A stretch of DNA of 64,000 bases from Cordylochernes scorpioides (taxonomy: Eukaryota; Arthropoda; Arachnida; Pseudoscorpiones; Chernetidae): assembly GCA_030710605.1 (NCBI GenBank), contig CP092875.1, positions 65,037,206-65,101,205 on the forward strand. The letters run 5' to 3'. Shown here one piece after another: positions 18,130-49,063 of this stretch. A program made the translations under genes and the position numbers. The stretch's first letter is position 1. Each line of letters begins with the position of its first letter. Under the pieces are notes generated by a model. That model was not told the origin of the DNA, searched no databases, and saw nothing but the letters and a program-made list of their open reading frames with translations.

Positions 18130-18304
18130 TGGTCGTCTTCTTTTTTTTTAAAGGAGACAGAGGCAATTTTTTTCACACTTAGTTATCTGGTGTGCCTTCA
18201 ATAAAGGGGTCACTGTGTGTGTATCAAATATCTTTCAGAGTTATTATCTGAATCCAGAAATACATGCTAAAAGGTAAAACTTCCTTAAGTTTTGTCCATA
18301 AGTG
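18130..18304 (-). mobile_element. Tc1-like MITE, family C, partial
   Basis: Right end TTCCTTAAGTTTTGTCCATA and internal AAAGGAGACAGAGGCAATTT are recognisable; the opposite end is degraded. Counterpart near 50650-50824. Confidence 0.6.
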
Positions 18305-18442
18305 TACCTGAATAGATGCTAAAACCTAGCTCCATATATATTGACCATCTCTGGTCACATACTCACCATGATTATCATGGCCCTGTGTGCTTGGGATAAT
18401 TATATAAATAAAGAAGAAATGGTTCAAGATAAAATTGTGGAA

Positions 18443-18584
18443 AACTACAAAAATATTTTCTCACAATGAGTTTCTTTTTTATTTTAAAACGCAATCTTTC
18501 AAGCAAAGGAAGAGCGATTGTCGCTTGAAAACTTGAGTTTTAAAATAAAAAAGAAACTCATTGTGAGAAAATATTTTTGTAGTT
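18443..18584. repeat. Foldback element with long arms
   Basis: Arms of roughly 55 bp: AACTACAAAAATATTTTCTC at the left edge and its complement at the right edge, enclosing a short spacer with AGCGATTGTCGC. Present in copy 2 at 50963-51102 with small differences. Confidence 0.85.
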
Positions 18585-18751
18585 TTTAAAAAAGAAATGG
18601 GTTGATTCCACTCTAGAAGAACTGTCAGTTTCAACAGCAGAATATACAACTTGGTAAACTAACAGGCTAAATCTCATATTTTTTTCTGCATGTTTCCACA
18701 AAGATAAAATTTCAATATAATATACAGTGTGATGCACTAGCGCGCCATCTG

Positions 18752-18983
18752 TTATCAAAATTCGAAACTATTTTAAAGGCATAAGATTCTTTTTGAAATT
18801 AAACAATTTCTACTGCAATGGAAAAATTAAAGGGAGGGCCTGGCTCATCAGTGGTGAACCCTCCCAGCGGTTTCGCCAGTTTAATCTACCATACCGCTGT
18901 TATATTGCATTTTTGGAACTTCCTTTTATAGTGATACTGTTGGTAGAATCTTACGCCTTTAAAATAGTTTCGAATTTTGATAA
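18752..18983. repeat. Foldback element with internal GGCCTGGCTCATCAGTGGTG
   Basis: Arms TTATCAAAATTCGAAACTAT (left) and ATAGTTTCGAATTTTGATAA (right) enclose GAGGGCCTGGCTCATCAG. Related internal sequence occurs near 22430-22580, 36770-37090 and 40720-40790. Counterpart at 51268-51501. Confidence 0.8.
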
Positions 18984-19640
18984 TATACAGTAAAACTTGG
19001 GAGTTTTCCTGTGGTAGCAGTCTTAAGAGTTCGCAGCCCCGTAAATAAAAATATTTCCGCAGTCCTAGAGTTTTGTTTGGAACCAAATGGAAACAAACTC
19101 CTTATACAGATTTTAGTGTAGTTAGGTTTGAAAGGAGCTAGTCATAGTTTCAAGCTAGGGCTATGCAAATTATTCTGTTAATTTGCATATTGTTTGTTCC
19201 ACACACCCAAGTGACAGAGAAGAACAGCAAAGAGAGAAGAAGCCAAGAATAAGAAACATTAAGCAAAAAAAAAAAACATTTTATTTAAAAGAATAGAGAA
19301 GAAAGAAGCTAAACAAAATGAAATGTACCATTATAATCAACAATATTGCTTTCGTTCTTTTGTTGTCTTGTAACAATTCCTTTATTTTTTTTCACAAAGA
19401 TATAAAAAAAATATGATACACAAAAAAAAAAAGCAATACCTTACGGGCTTTAAAAAAAAAAAAAAAGAGGAATATTTTTTTAAATGGGAAGAAAAAAAAT
19501 ATCAAAGAAAAAAAAAATAACCATTCTTGTTTTGATAAAGACAAAGATTAAATTGTGATAGACTTTGAGATAAAAATATTTTTGACCAAAAAAAAAGGAA
19601 GAAGAAAACAGATCAACAGTATATTTACAGTATTAAATAG

Positions 19641-19993
19641 TCATTTTAAACAGAGAGTGTTGTAACTGTGCACAATTAGTAGGTAGAGGTTCTCCAATTT
19701 AAAATATATACTCATCATCATCATATATATATATTTATATTTATTTATAGATGTATATGTATAGGAAATCAAAAATATATGGAGGAGGGGGAAGTAGAGG
19801 GGGACATCTTCTAACGACAAATCTGGACACACCCGAGTGATGTTAGCACAGCTCTTCAAGCTACAGTAGAGAGGGTATTTACAAGTCCACTTAGGTTGAC
19901 AAGGTGGGGATAGACCATCAGATAAGGTGGTGGTGGTTAGCTGTGTGATAAGCAATAGTCCCAAACCAAGAAAACAATAACTCCGCTTTTGCC
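19641..19993 (-). other. Possible small Cys-rich exon (speculative)
   Basis: A minus-strand frame encodes five evenly placed cysteines with spacing C-x5-C-x5-C-x4-C-x6-C (CQPKWTC...CANITRVC), including one possible N-glycosylation site (NIT). A hydrophobic run, CFLGLGLLLIT, lies about 20 residues before it in copy 1. All five cysteines persist in copy 2 (52138-52464), where I see roughly four silent and two or three replacement differences, but the hydrophobic run is weaker there (two Leu-to-His changes). There is no ATG at the natural start, the frame runs into an ATG/TAT microsatellite, and family D abuts its 5' side. It may be chance. Confidence 0.2.
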
Positions 19994-20328
19994 CGGTCCC
20001 AAGCCCGGATGAAAAAGGAGGAGGGGGAGCAGTAACAAGCTCACTAAAAAACCTGGGTTCAGCTGGCCCGGCTGATAGTACCCTGTAAGGGCTCCTAATC
20101 CAGGGATACAGGATGAGCAGTGTTTGTATTCAATGTTAGGAGTGGCTGCACATGGCGTCTGTTCCTCATGTCAGAGCGGCCATTTCTTTTGGAGCTAAGT
20201 CGGCCTGCCACTGAGTAGTGCTCCCAGTCTTAATGACAATGGCAGACACATTCTACTTCACCCAATCATGATGGTTGTCAAGCTTGATACCTTAATATGA
20301 TTGTGTGGAGATAAGAAAGAAGAAGAAG
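19986..20328 (-). mobile_element. SINE-like family D
   Basis: Full-length family D on the minus strand, from GGTCCCAAGCCCGGATGAAA to GAGATAAGAAAGAAGAAG. Counterpart at 52489-52840. Confidence 0.75.
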
Positions 20329-20349
20329 GCATCAATAGTATGGTGGGAC

Positions 20350-20548
20350 CAGGGGTCAGCAAACTTTTGAGTCGGAAGAGTCAAAAATTACAATTTACAA
20401 AATTTCCAAGTTTTTCACAAAATGTGTTTTTGCCAACAATAAACAGTACTAGCATAAATTATATTTGCTTATGGAACTATATAAAGAGCCGCTGCTTTAC
20501 ATCCAAAGAGCCTCATGTGGATTGTGAGCCGCAGTTTGCTGACCTCTG
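20350..20548. mobile_element. hAT-like MITE
   Basis: CAGGGGTCAGCAAACTTTTG at the left and CAGTTTGCTGACCTCTG at the right; internal AGAGCCGCTGC-like blocks match 207-415. Counterpart at 52862-53056. Confidence 0.8.
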
Positions 20549-21902
20549 TACTAGACTTATAAAAAGCTACCTGTTAAGACTTGCAAATAATCTCAATCTT
20601 TATATATGTATGAACATTTAAAGATCCATTACAAGAATGTATGTTTAAAATTATTAATTTTGTTTTATATATGTATGTAGTGCAATCATTAAATGTCTTT
20701 TTTTTATATATTTCAATGATCAAGCTAGCGTGCCGAAAGGATTCAGAGAATCCCTGGAGAACAAAGAAGAGAGTAAGAGTTAGTTTGTTTACCTCTTGCA
20801 ATAAAGTTTTGTATTTGGTTGGCGTACTTTCTAAAATCATAACACTACCAATGTCATTTCTTATCCCCTTGTGCAAAGCTTACAAGAATTACTAGAGCTC
20901 TTTGAGCAGTCCAAAGGTCCTGAAAGCTGTCAAAGATGATACTGGGTGAATGATGGCGACATTAAAAGATAGCACAACCAGCTAAGTTTGTGAACCCATG
21001 TTGAGGTAGGTAGCAAAGATAAATGGCAGGCTGGGGATGGACCAATCAGGGAGTGCATGCAGGCTCATTTGCATGGTAGCAACCAGAGAGATGCATTTAG
21101 TATTGTGGCTCAGTTTGGACTTTTTTTTTTCCTTTTGTAAAACAATGAATGTGACACCAGTTTTAAAACTTCAAATATATAAACTAAACTCTCTATTCCT
21201 GCATGGATTCCACACTGCAGTCACTCCTGTGTCGAGGTTTACCTATTTCTCTCTATCAACCAAATAATGAGGATGGTAAAAACATTACTTTGGTAAAACT
21301 TCACCAAGACAGACTAGCTGCTGTCATTCACAGAGAGAGAGGGGGGGCATCTAGGGGCATAAAAGTAAGATTCTGTCAAGTTGGTTATTAGTATGGGGAA
21401 CCCTATCACAGATAATAAAGATAAGTCGTAACTTCAATTGGCTTTTCTGCAATTTAATTTTGAAAAAAAGAGCAATTTATTTATTCTATAGACACTCTAG
21501 TTAAAAATGCACTCGTATAAATTCAGGTATTGGAATTCCTCTTGTAAATGAAAATAAATAAACTTTTTATTCAAATATAGTTAAAAACCTTTACATTAAC
21601 ACTAATCAGGGTCTTGGACAAAACCTCATGAATATGAGGTTTATGTAAATTAACACCTGAACCAGGAAATAGAAGTTTTAAGTTACAATCAAGTTATATA
21701 GGTAAAACAAAGGTGTTTCATCTTAATGATTTCAAACCATGATGGGCTCTTAATATTATATTGTTGGAAACTCAGCAAGAGACAACTTTGATCACAAACC
21801 TGTATTTGATTCTGGGAGCCCTTAGTATAAACAGACAGCTTTTGGAAGCCATGTCAGAGAAAACTGTCTTATTTGTGTCAGACATTCCATGATGGTTGAC
21901 CT

Positions 21903-22049
21903 CTAAACACAAGGTAATAAGACCAAATAAAAAAAATAGTGTGTGACATTTCAGTAACAACGCTGTTACCGAAACGTTACACACAATTTATTGATTTGGC
22001 CTTATTACCTTGTATTTATAATCTATAATCCAAATTTAGCCTTATCATG
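21903..22049. repeat. Foldback PAL
   Basis: AAACACAAGGTAATAAGACC and GGCCTTATTACCTTGT arms around TCAGTAACAACGCTGTTACC and CGAAACGTTACACAC. It lies 170 bp beyond the VPS4 stop. Counterpart at 54413-54557. Confidence 0.85.
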
Positions 22050-22218
22050 TCTGACCTCTGTATCATAGATAGCATTACAAGATGATGATTCAACAATGAA
22101 GTTCTGCAGGATGCTGGATGTCAGATGCTACAGGTTTTAATATGGCCTTCAAGATATCTTTCTGGATCTGTAGTGATGAGGACATGTAAGATAGAGACAC
22201 TTACTCTGAGCGAGCAGA

Positions 22219-41534
<19,316 letters not shown>

Positions 41535-42105
41535 CTGGAGTCACAAACAGCCACAGGTCAGGAATGGTCTGGAGCCACAGCAGGGGAGCATCTAGTTGCT
41601 CACAGATACAAATATGCAGGTTTATTTATATCAATTGGAGAGCAATCTCACATCCACTTAGCTGAAGAAGCTTCTGTCCAGCTCTAACTAAACTAGTCTG
41701 ATGGCATTTTATTATAAGGCGTGTGTAAAACAAAGATAGCAAAACTTTTAAAAGGGGGGACCCGTGTGTGAATGATGGAACAAATAGAAGTGTTAATAGA
41801 AACTGATGATATTAATGCAAATTATATATACACTCATGGACAAAACTTGAGGAACAACTTTAGGTTGTATATTGGGATTCAGACAATATCTCTGAAAAAT
41901 ATTTAATGCACAGTGACCTTTATTGAAGACACAAGATAACTGAACAAAAATGCCCGTCTCCTTAAAAAAAAAAAAGATTACCAGTGACATCGAAGACTTT
42001 CCACTTGCTTTAGTTTTGTCTATGAGTATATTACAGGAGTCAATGGAGTAGAGTAAGGGGAGAAAGAATGCAGACTTTAGAAAGTGGCGTATTTTCACAT
42101 GTCTG
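41535..42105. other. Region between VPS4 MIT exon and gap
   Basis: Contains a family C MITE (41831-42028). I looked on the minus strand for an ATG-containing first VPS4 exon ending in ...LQ with a GT donor and did not find a convincing one. Confidence 0.6.
41831..42028. mobile_element. Tc1-like MITE, family C
   Basis: CACTCATGGACAAAACTTGA to TTAGTTTTGTCTATGAGT, preceded by TATA. Interior matches the family (CAGTGACCTTTATTGAAGAC). Confidence 0.8.
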
Positions 42106-42205
42106 NNNNNNNNNNNNNNNNNNNNNNNNNNNNNNNNNNNNNNNNNNNNNNNNNNNNNNNNNNNNNNNNNNNNNNNNNNNNNNNNNNNNNNNNNNNNNNN
42201 NNNNN
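42106..42205. other. Assembly gap of exactly 100 N
   Basis: A run of exactly 100 N, the customary placeholder for a gap of unknown size. The base after it is the first base of the second copy of the 22-kb block. Confidence 1.
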
Positions 42206-42374
42206 TGGTGGAGGATCAAAATAAATGACAGAAAGATGACTTCAGAATATATACTCATCAGATGGCACCCGTCAAGTTGGATGATTACTGACCCCATTCT
42301 CTCACCTTCCTGAACCTCACTGAGATCACAAACATCCATCCAATGTCTCATGGAAGAACATCTATAATCTATTA

Positions 42375-42549
42375 CAGTAGAACCTCCCTGTAAAGGACAT
42401 CTAATTGCAGAGCCAAAGTGTCCTTTAGGGAGAGGTGTCCTCTTTCTAGAGAGCTGCTAAATAGTAAAAATAGTAATTTTACAAATGAAAACTTTCCTTT
42501 GTAGAGAGGTGTCCTCTAGCATGAGTGTCCTCTCATGGAGGTTCTACTG
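42375..42549. mobile_element. pogo-like MITE, family A (counterpart of 10139-10313)
   Basis: CAGTAGAACCTCCCTG to CATGGAGGTTCTACTG, TA-flanked, shared by both copies. Confidence 0.85.
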
Positions 42550-42723
42550 TACTTGTATCTCTATTGTCAGTAAATTGGAAATGAATGAAACAATGGCTAC
42601 CATCACTAGGCACTTAGAGTCGATTGTTACTACAATTTGCCTAATTTAAATCTCAGAACTTGAAAGCCATCCCAGACATTTCTTGTAGATTCCACTGTAG
42701 TGAGATCTGGTGTGTTGGTGCAG

Positions 42724-42798
42724 GAACCTTCTCCAGACATGAGCTCCATGGAGATTGAAGACTTCCTAGATCTCATACACAACCCCAATAGGAAGTGA
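42724..42798 (+). CDS. Second copy of the terminal exon of the Pro/Ser/Lys-rich gene
   Basis: Identical coding sequence to 10488-10562, with acceptor GGTGTGTTGGTGCAG and TGA stop. None of the five upstream exons is present, because the gap cuts the copy 518 bp before it. It is therefore either an allelic remnant or an orphan duplicate exon. Confidence 0.8.
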   Translation, partial: EPSPDMSSMEIEDFLDLIHNPNRK

Positions 42799-43441
42799 AA
42801 AAGCTAAACTGAGGTTTGTATTGTCTCCTACATCTCTGGTTTTCACCCATGTTTCTAACAATTAATTCTCTGGGATAATTATTATTATTTTTTTTGTTTT
42901 AAATGTATATAATTAAAAGTTATTTTCACTTAGACCTTTTACCATTACCTTACAGGCCGTAAATATTTAAAGAGGGAGGACCTGACTTACCAGTAATGAA
43001 CCCTTCCAACAGCTTCTTCACCAGCTCAATCTCCAGACTCCTCTACTATTGTATTTGTATATTTGTATTTTTTTTCTTTTCTTTTTTTATTCTGGATATA
43101 AATTATAGGGAAACAAGACACCAAGTATTATAGTCTAATGGTTTTGTTACTGAAACATTAAGGTACAATTTGAATTATAAATTATAAACACAAGATAATA
43201 AGACCAAATCCAAATAAATAGTGTGCCATTTCGGTAACAGCCTTGTAAATCCCCTCAGTGTTACTGAAACCTTTTACAATAAAACTTCTTGGACAACATC
43301 TAATTGTAGAGCAAAAATATCCTTTTAGGGAGAGGTGTCCCTTTAGCAGAAGTGTCCTTTCTTAGAGGTTCTATTGTATATTTGTCACATTATTTAGCTT
43401 TGTTAATCTACTTTTGTGCAACGATGGAACTATACTGAAGC

Positions 43442-43648
43442 CTACAAGAAAATAAGACCTAATCCAAATAAATTAATAGTGTGTGACATTTAGCATTGTT
43501 ACCATCATCAGACAAAAGAATAAATGAGGGGAAAAAAGGAAAGTTTTTTTTCTCATTTATTCTTTTGTCTGATGATGAAAACAATGCTGTTACCGAAATG
43601 TCACACACTATCAATTTATTTGGATTAGGTCTTATTTTCTTGTAGCTA
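43442..43648. repeat. Foldback PAL (counterpart of 11171-11386)
   Basis: AAGAAAATAAGACCTAATCC and GGATTAGGTCTTATTTTCTT arms; the core has CATCATCAGACAAAAGAATA and its complement, so the hairpin is more complete than in copy 1. Confidence 0.8.
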
Positions 43649-43659
43649 TAATCCTAATT

Positions 43660-43919
43660 AGGGGTTAGGTGGAAGGATGGGTTCAATTCCCGCATTGGGC
43701 ACTTTTTTTCTAATAAAAAAAAAATGCTTCAATTACAAAAGTCCAACCCCTCCAGCGAGTGCAAGTAACCAAATGGGGCGCTGGCACATTTGTAAGTGCA
43801 AAGTCGAACTGCTTTTCACATGTGTAGATATGTGGTGCACTTACAGTAAAAGCAGTCGCCTTCTTTTACCCACCATGATTATCATGGCCTGTACCATGTG
43901 TACTAGGAATCAGCAAAAA
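43660..43919 (+). mobile_element. SINE-T with 12-bp target duplication, only in copy 2
   Basis: Flanked by ATAATCCTAATT at 43648-43659 and 43920-43931. Head with GGTTCAATTCCCGCATTGG, core CAGCGAGTGCAAGTAACC, and tail TACTAGGAATCAGC plus A's. The same spot of copy 1 has one ATAATCCTAATT followed closely by family D. Confidence 0.93.
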
Positions 43920-44622
43920 ATAATCCTAATTGTGCTTTATCATATACTGAAGCATGTGTCATTCTGGGATCTTTATCCTCCTAACCTGACCTGTGTGATT
44001 GCAGTCACCTCATCAAGGTTTGTTGTACATAGCCATTCGGATATATGTAAATAGTTGTTTAGCGCGTGTAAATATATTATTTATATTGTGTATTCTTGTA
44101 AATAATAGACAAATATTTTTTTTTACAGGTATTTTTCACAAAATAAAATTTGATTATAAATATAATTTAGAAAAGGTTTTTTTTTTTTTAATAATTTGAT
44201 AGTTTTTTTTTTTATGTGTTCTCTTTTTTAAAATATTATAAAAGTGAAATTTGTGGATCTCTCAGGTAAATAAATTACAAGAAAGGCTGATCAACAATTA
44301 TTTGATATTTCTTCCAACAGATGGCACAAGCCATCAGCAACTTCTAGTTTCTGCACAATCAGGAGATTCCTTTCTTGTAATGTTCTCTTTTGTTGTTTTA
44401 ATTAAACTTTTTTGTTTACAATGTTTATATGTTTAGATAAGAAATCCCAAAGTAACAAGACCAAATAAGTATTCTCTATGTGATGTTTTGTAGCAACATT
44501 ATCCTCTCTGATAACTACAGTACTGAAGATGGTCTTCTTGAAATATCACAAGTTGTTAGGTTAGTTGAGTAGTTTAATTTACTGCTGACAAAGAGAATAA
44601 AAATGACAATCTTCTCAAATAC

Positions 44623-44796
44623 AGTAGAACCTACTTGAGGACACTCGCGCTGGCGGACACCTCTCTATAAAGGACAGTTTTCATCGGCAAAATTACTATT
44701 TTTACAATTTAGTAACTCTCCAGTATGAGGATACCTCACCCTAAAGGACACTTTCGCTCTGCAATTAAGTGTTCTTTACAGGGAGGTTCTACTGTA
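44623..44796. mobile_element. pogo-like MITE, family A
   Basis: CAGTAGAACCTACTTGAGG to GGGAGGTTCTACTG; counterpart of 12458-12617. Confidence 0.8.
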
Positions 44797-44955
44797 TTTC
44801 TAGATTCAATTTTAAATGTAACTATGCCTCTACTTATAATTTTCTTTTCAATGAATCGAGTCAATTTTATGCAAGAATTATTTGTAAAATTATTTTTTTG
44901 TCTGGATATATCTATAATTGCTAAATTTAACCAATATCTTGTCATAAAAAAAATA

Positions 44956-45141
44956 CACTTATGGACAAATCTTAAGAAAGTTGTACCTTTTAGCATGTAT
45001 ATCGAGATTCAGACAATAACTCTGAAATATATTTGATACACAGTGACCTTTATTGAAAACACACGAGATAACCAAGTGTGAACAAAATTATCTCTGTCAA
45101 AAACACTGGCTTTCCACTTCCTTAAGTTTTTTCCATGAGTG
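44956..45141. mobile_element. Tc1-like MITE, family C
   Basis: CACTTATGGACAAATCTTAA to AAGTTTTTTCCATGAGTG; counterpart of 12778-12975. Confidence 0.8.
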
Positions 45142-45181
45142 TAAATTCATTTTTAAGTCAGCATAATGTAACAAATAATAG

Positions 45182-45353
45182 AGTAGAACCTCCATGAGAG
45201 GATACTCCCGCTAGAAGACCCCTCTCTACAAAGGACAGTGTTCATTTTCAAAATTACCATTTTTAGTATTTAGACACTCCGGTAAGAGGACATCTCTCTC
45301 TAAAGAACACCTTGGCTCTGCAATTAGGTGTCCTTTACAGGGAGGTTCTACTG
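45182..45353. mobile_element. pogo-like MITE, family A
   Basis: AGTAGAACCTCCATGAGAGG to GGGAGGTTCTACTG; counterpart of 13014-13192. Confidence 0.85.
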
Positions 45354-46287
45354 TACCTAAATTTTCAGATTTTCTAGATTAAACTTTTTTATATTGTGTA
45401 TATTTTTATTTATTTCAAAATTACAATGTGTGTTATATTTTCTATCAATTTCTATTCTCTTTTCCCCCCATTTCATCTGCTAAAAGACATGATTTATCCA
45501 ATTGTGAATATTCAGAAATGAATGATGAAACATCTAGACCATGTGAATGTTGTTGTTTCTTATTCCCTTGTGTAAAGATTACACGAATTCCATGAGTTCA
45601 TGCTCCTCGAACTGTTTTATGATAAGCAGCGACCTCTCCCAAAGGTCCTGTTTAGAGACCATGTGAATATACAAGATATCTGAAAAAATCTTTGTTTACT
45701 TTCAAGTTTTTATCTTCTTCTCTAATATAAAAAAGGACCATCTTTTTTTAGTTAAATCTTAAATTTTCATTAATTTTTTAATGACTTTCTAGTTTCTTTT
45801 ATACTAAATTTAACCAATTTCAGGTGTAGTTTCAATTGATTTTTCCAATTTCAACTCCCTGATGATATATTTCATCTGAATATAAAACCTTCACTCAATG
45901 ATTAAAAAATACATATATACAGTCCTCCCTAACTTCTTCAATTCAACATTCTAAGGAATCAGAATTTCCTATTGAATTGAAGTCTTTTGGTGAATTATAG
46001 TCAATTGAATTGAGAAGAAAATTAGCATATTATTTGAATTTTAAAAAAATGGTTGAATTAATTTGAGTATTGAATTATTGCTAGTTGAATCAAAAAGGTT
46101 ATGTTGTTGTTAGTAGCATCCTTCAAGTCAAGTTCAACTTTTAGTGACTATATAGACAAATATTCTCCAATTTGATCAGTTAGTGACAATTACTTGTAGC
46201 TCATCTAGTGACCTTCCGGTAGCTTTCTTGACCCCTTCCAACCAGCTCATTGCATTCCTTCAATTTTTCCTAACATCAACATCTTTA

Positions 46288-46637
46288 TAAACAATACTTA
46301 AAATTATACCGCATAAGTTTCTTTTCCACGAAAAATCAATATTTATTTTAAAGAGAAATATTTACTATTTCTAACTTTTTTTTTTTTTTTTTTTGAATGG
46401 AGTATGAGAGGGTGAAAATATGAAGAGTAATGGCAAACGGAAAAATAAAAGTGTCCATTTTTTCCGTTCGCCATTACTCTTCATATTTTCACCCTCTCAT
46501 ACTCCATTCAAAAAAAAAAAAAAAGTTAGAAATAGTAAATATTTCTCTTTAAAATAAATATTGATTTTTCGTGGAAAAGAAACTTATGCGGTATAATTTT
46601 AAGTATTGTTTATAATCACACGCCGCAGTCCTTTATA
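46288..46637. mobile_element. 350-bp near-perfect hairpin insertion with 13-bp target duplication, only in copy 2
   Basis: Two arms of about 160 bp (outer sequence TAAACAATACTTAAAATTAT at the left, its complement ending at 46613) are almost perfectly complementary: one mismatch near the loop and a T-tract length difference. The loop is about 13 bases (TAAAAGTGTCCAT). A 24-base unpaired tail containing AATCACACGCCGCAGTCC follows only on the right. Direct repeats ATCAACATCTTTA lie at 46275-46287 and 46638-46650; copy 1 has a single copy near 14113-14125. Non-coding. Confidence 0.92.
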
Positions 46638-47126
46638 ATCAACATCTTTACCAAATCATTTGTTTTCATTGTGTGTCCAAAGTAGATCATTCCTTATTTA
46701 CATATTTGGGTATGTCTCAAAATGAGAGGTGAGCTCTAAAGTACATTGTGAATTTTTTTTCTTGACATTTCTCTTGAAAAAAAAAAAACAAATAGTACAA
46801 AAGTGAAATTGTAATGGGACCATGTTGATAAGTTGAGAGAAAAGCATCCTGATCATACAACTAAAAGTTGCTAATGACTTTCACTATCCATTTCCAACAG
46901 ATGGCACAAGCCATTAGCAAATTTTGATTACACGATTAGGAGACGCCTTTCTCTTAATTTCTCTTTAAATAAATATAAATTATTGATGCTATTTAAAAAC
47001 ACAAGAACATACCAATATGTTGTTTTCTTTCTTTAAAACTAGGCGAGTTTTCAAACTAAAATCCCCCACAACTATGAACTTTCCTTTTTTTGGCAGTTCA
47101 AGATGTATTACCAACTTTTTAGGTAA

Positions 47127-47299
47127 AAATGATAAGGCACATTATAGAATTTAGATTTTATAGATTATAGAATATAAACACAAAATAATACAACCAAATC
47201 CAAATAAATAAATAGTGTGTGATGTTTCAGTAACAGCGTTGTTATCGAAACGTCGCACACTTTATTTATTTGGATTTGGTTGTATTATCTTGTGTTTTT
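47127..47299. repeat. Foldback PAL (counterpart of 14616-14786)
   Basis: Same arms and core as copy 1, with one CG change in the core (CGAAACGTCGCACAC). Confidence 0.85.
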
Positions 47300-47892
47300 A
47301 GGTAAAAAAAAAAGTTTTTTTTTTTTTTCATAATTGAAAGTGACACAGTTTTTGTAACAGAAATTTCTGTCCCTAGTATTAAGACGATGTAAACTGTAAA
47401 GTAACAGCCATGCTGTCAGACCATGGTACTTAGAACCATGTTGTTACTGTAATGTAATACTTTACTTATTTGGATCTTGTTTTCTCTCAAAATATATTTA
47501 CAGTAAAATCTTTGGCTAGCAACCAACACACCTTTGTTAGGATTATTTAGAGTTATCTCTGGTATAATGCAATATCTACATTCAACAAGTATTTGTTCCA
47601 TTTTTTAATATTTTTTTCAAGAATTATAAAACCTGTGTCACTTTAGTCATATATAAAAAAAAACTTCTCTTACCTAAAGAGTCAGCATACATCTTGAACT
47701 GCCAAAGTGGAAAGTTTATAGTTAAGATCATGAAGAAAATACTTTTGGTTTGAAAATTCATCTATTTTTAAAGAAATAAAGCAACATATTGGTATGTTAT
47801 TGTTTTTAAGGTTTGTAAGATTTATTTGCTTTCTCTACTGACTGGTGCCCCTTTTACATAAGCATCTGTGATTTTGGCTACAAAGCTAAATA

Positions 47893-48036
47893 CAGTTAAA
47901 CCTGTCTATAGCGCCTCCTCTAAATAGCGCCCGATTTTAAATACGTAGTACGATGCAATTTACATTAAAAGTGACCTGTCTATAGCAACCTATTTTGTTG
48001 AGTCCCAAGAGGGGGCGCTATAGACAGTTTTAACTG
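47893..48036. mobile_element. pogo-like MITE, family B
   Basis: CAGTTAAACCTGTCTATAGC to CTATAGACAGTTTTAACTG, TA-flanked; counterpart of 15374-15517. Confidence 0.9.
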
Positions 48037-48887
48037 TATATGATAAATATAACATGAATAAAAAGAGGGGGGAAGGCCTTGAAACCATCCTCTCATATCA
48101 TTCCTCTAGCAACATATAACCTACTCCCCTTCAGTACTTGTAGTAGCCACTTGTATGTATCCTTCTATGGCCGAACTGACTGGTCTGAAGAACCTTTCAG
48201 AACAATTGCCACCTTATCCTTCACTGTTCTTTACAGGAAGTATCTATCCAGTTCTTCTCCAGTTGGTGCTCTATTCAATGTTTGTTAATACTCGTACTCC
48301 ATTTAGCATTCTTTTTTTTTTCCCAGGAAATTTGATCTCTTTATGCCACATGTTTTATAGGTAGCACATGAATAACTAGCTCTTGTTGTTGTTGTCGTGT
48401 CCAATGAAGAACCTCAGATGTCTCCATACATCTCTATCACAGCAGTCACAATATCCTCTATCTTGGGTGTGTAAACTTGCTGTTCTGGGTCTATGCCAAT
48501 TTTCTGCAAGGCTGCAACCATTGCTGGGCATGAGAATATGTTAACTAGATTTTCTTTTTGAATCTAATCAAAAATTAATACCACTTAACAAATGTGTTTT
48601 TGAAATCTCATGGATTTACTTTTTTTAAATGTTAACAAGGACTATTATAGATGTTTGAGGCCAAATTTTGCTTCCCAACAAGTCCCACCAATTAATGGGA
48701 GATATGACTTTATGTATACTTACTGCTCAAGTATAACAATATATGTGGAAAATGTTGGACTTGTGATTTATATAGGTGTGCATTTCTCCCTCTCAATAGG
48801 TGTGTTAAATTGTTGCAATTTTTTTTTTTTATGGGAGAAATGACCTTTTTTTTACATTTGAATATATTCCTCCAAAAAATGGTAATA

Positions 48888-49063
48888 CAGTAGAACCTCC
48901 ATGAAAGGACACTCCCACTAGAGGACAACTCTCTACAAAAGACAGTTTTCATTTGCAAAATTACCATTTTTACTATTTAGTAACTCTCCAGTAAGAGGAC
49001 ACCTCTCCCTGAAGAAGACTTTGGCTCTGCAACTAGGTGTTCTTTACAGGGAGGTTCTACTGT
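48888..49063. mobile_element. pogo-like MITE, family A
   Basis: CAGTAGAACCTCCATGAAAG to GGGAGGTTCTACTG; counterpart of 16390-16553, with about 10 bp of interior that copy 1 has lost. Confidence 0.85.

Larger units (their letters stand above)
10563..22218. other. Convergent intergenic region, repeat-rich
   Basis: Lies between the stop of the + strand gene and the stop of VPS4 on the - strand. It is AT-rich with many short repeats, annotated separately. The only protein-like signal is the small Cys-rich frame at 19641-19993. The presumed 3' UTRs of both genes lie here, but I could not fix polyadenylation sites. Confidence 0.6.

Noticed and set aside
42040..42351. Open frames running through the N run
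   Set aside because: The gap is undefined sequence, so any frame across it is meaningless.
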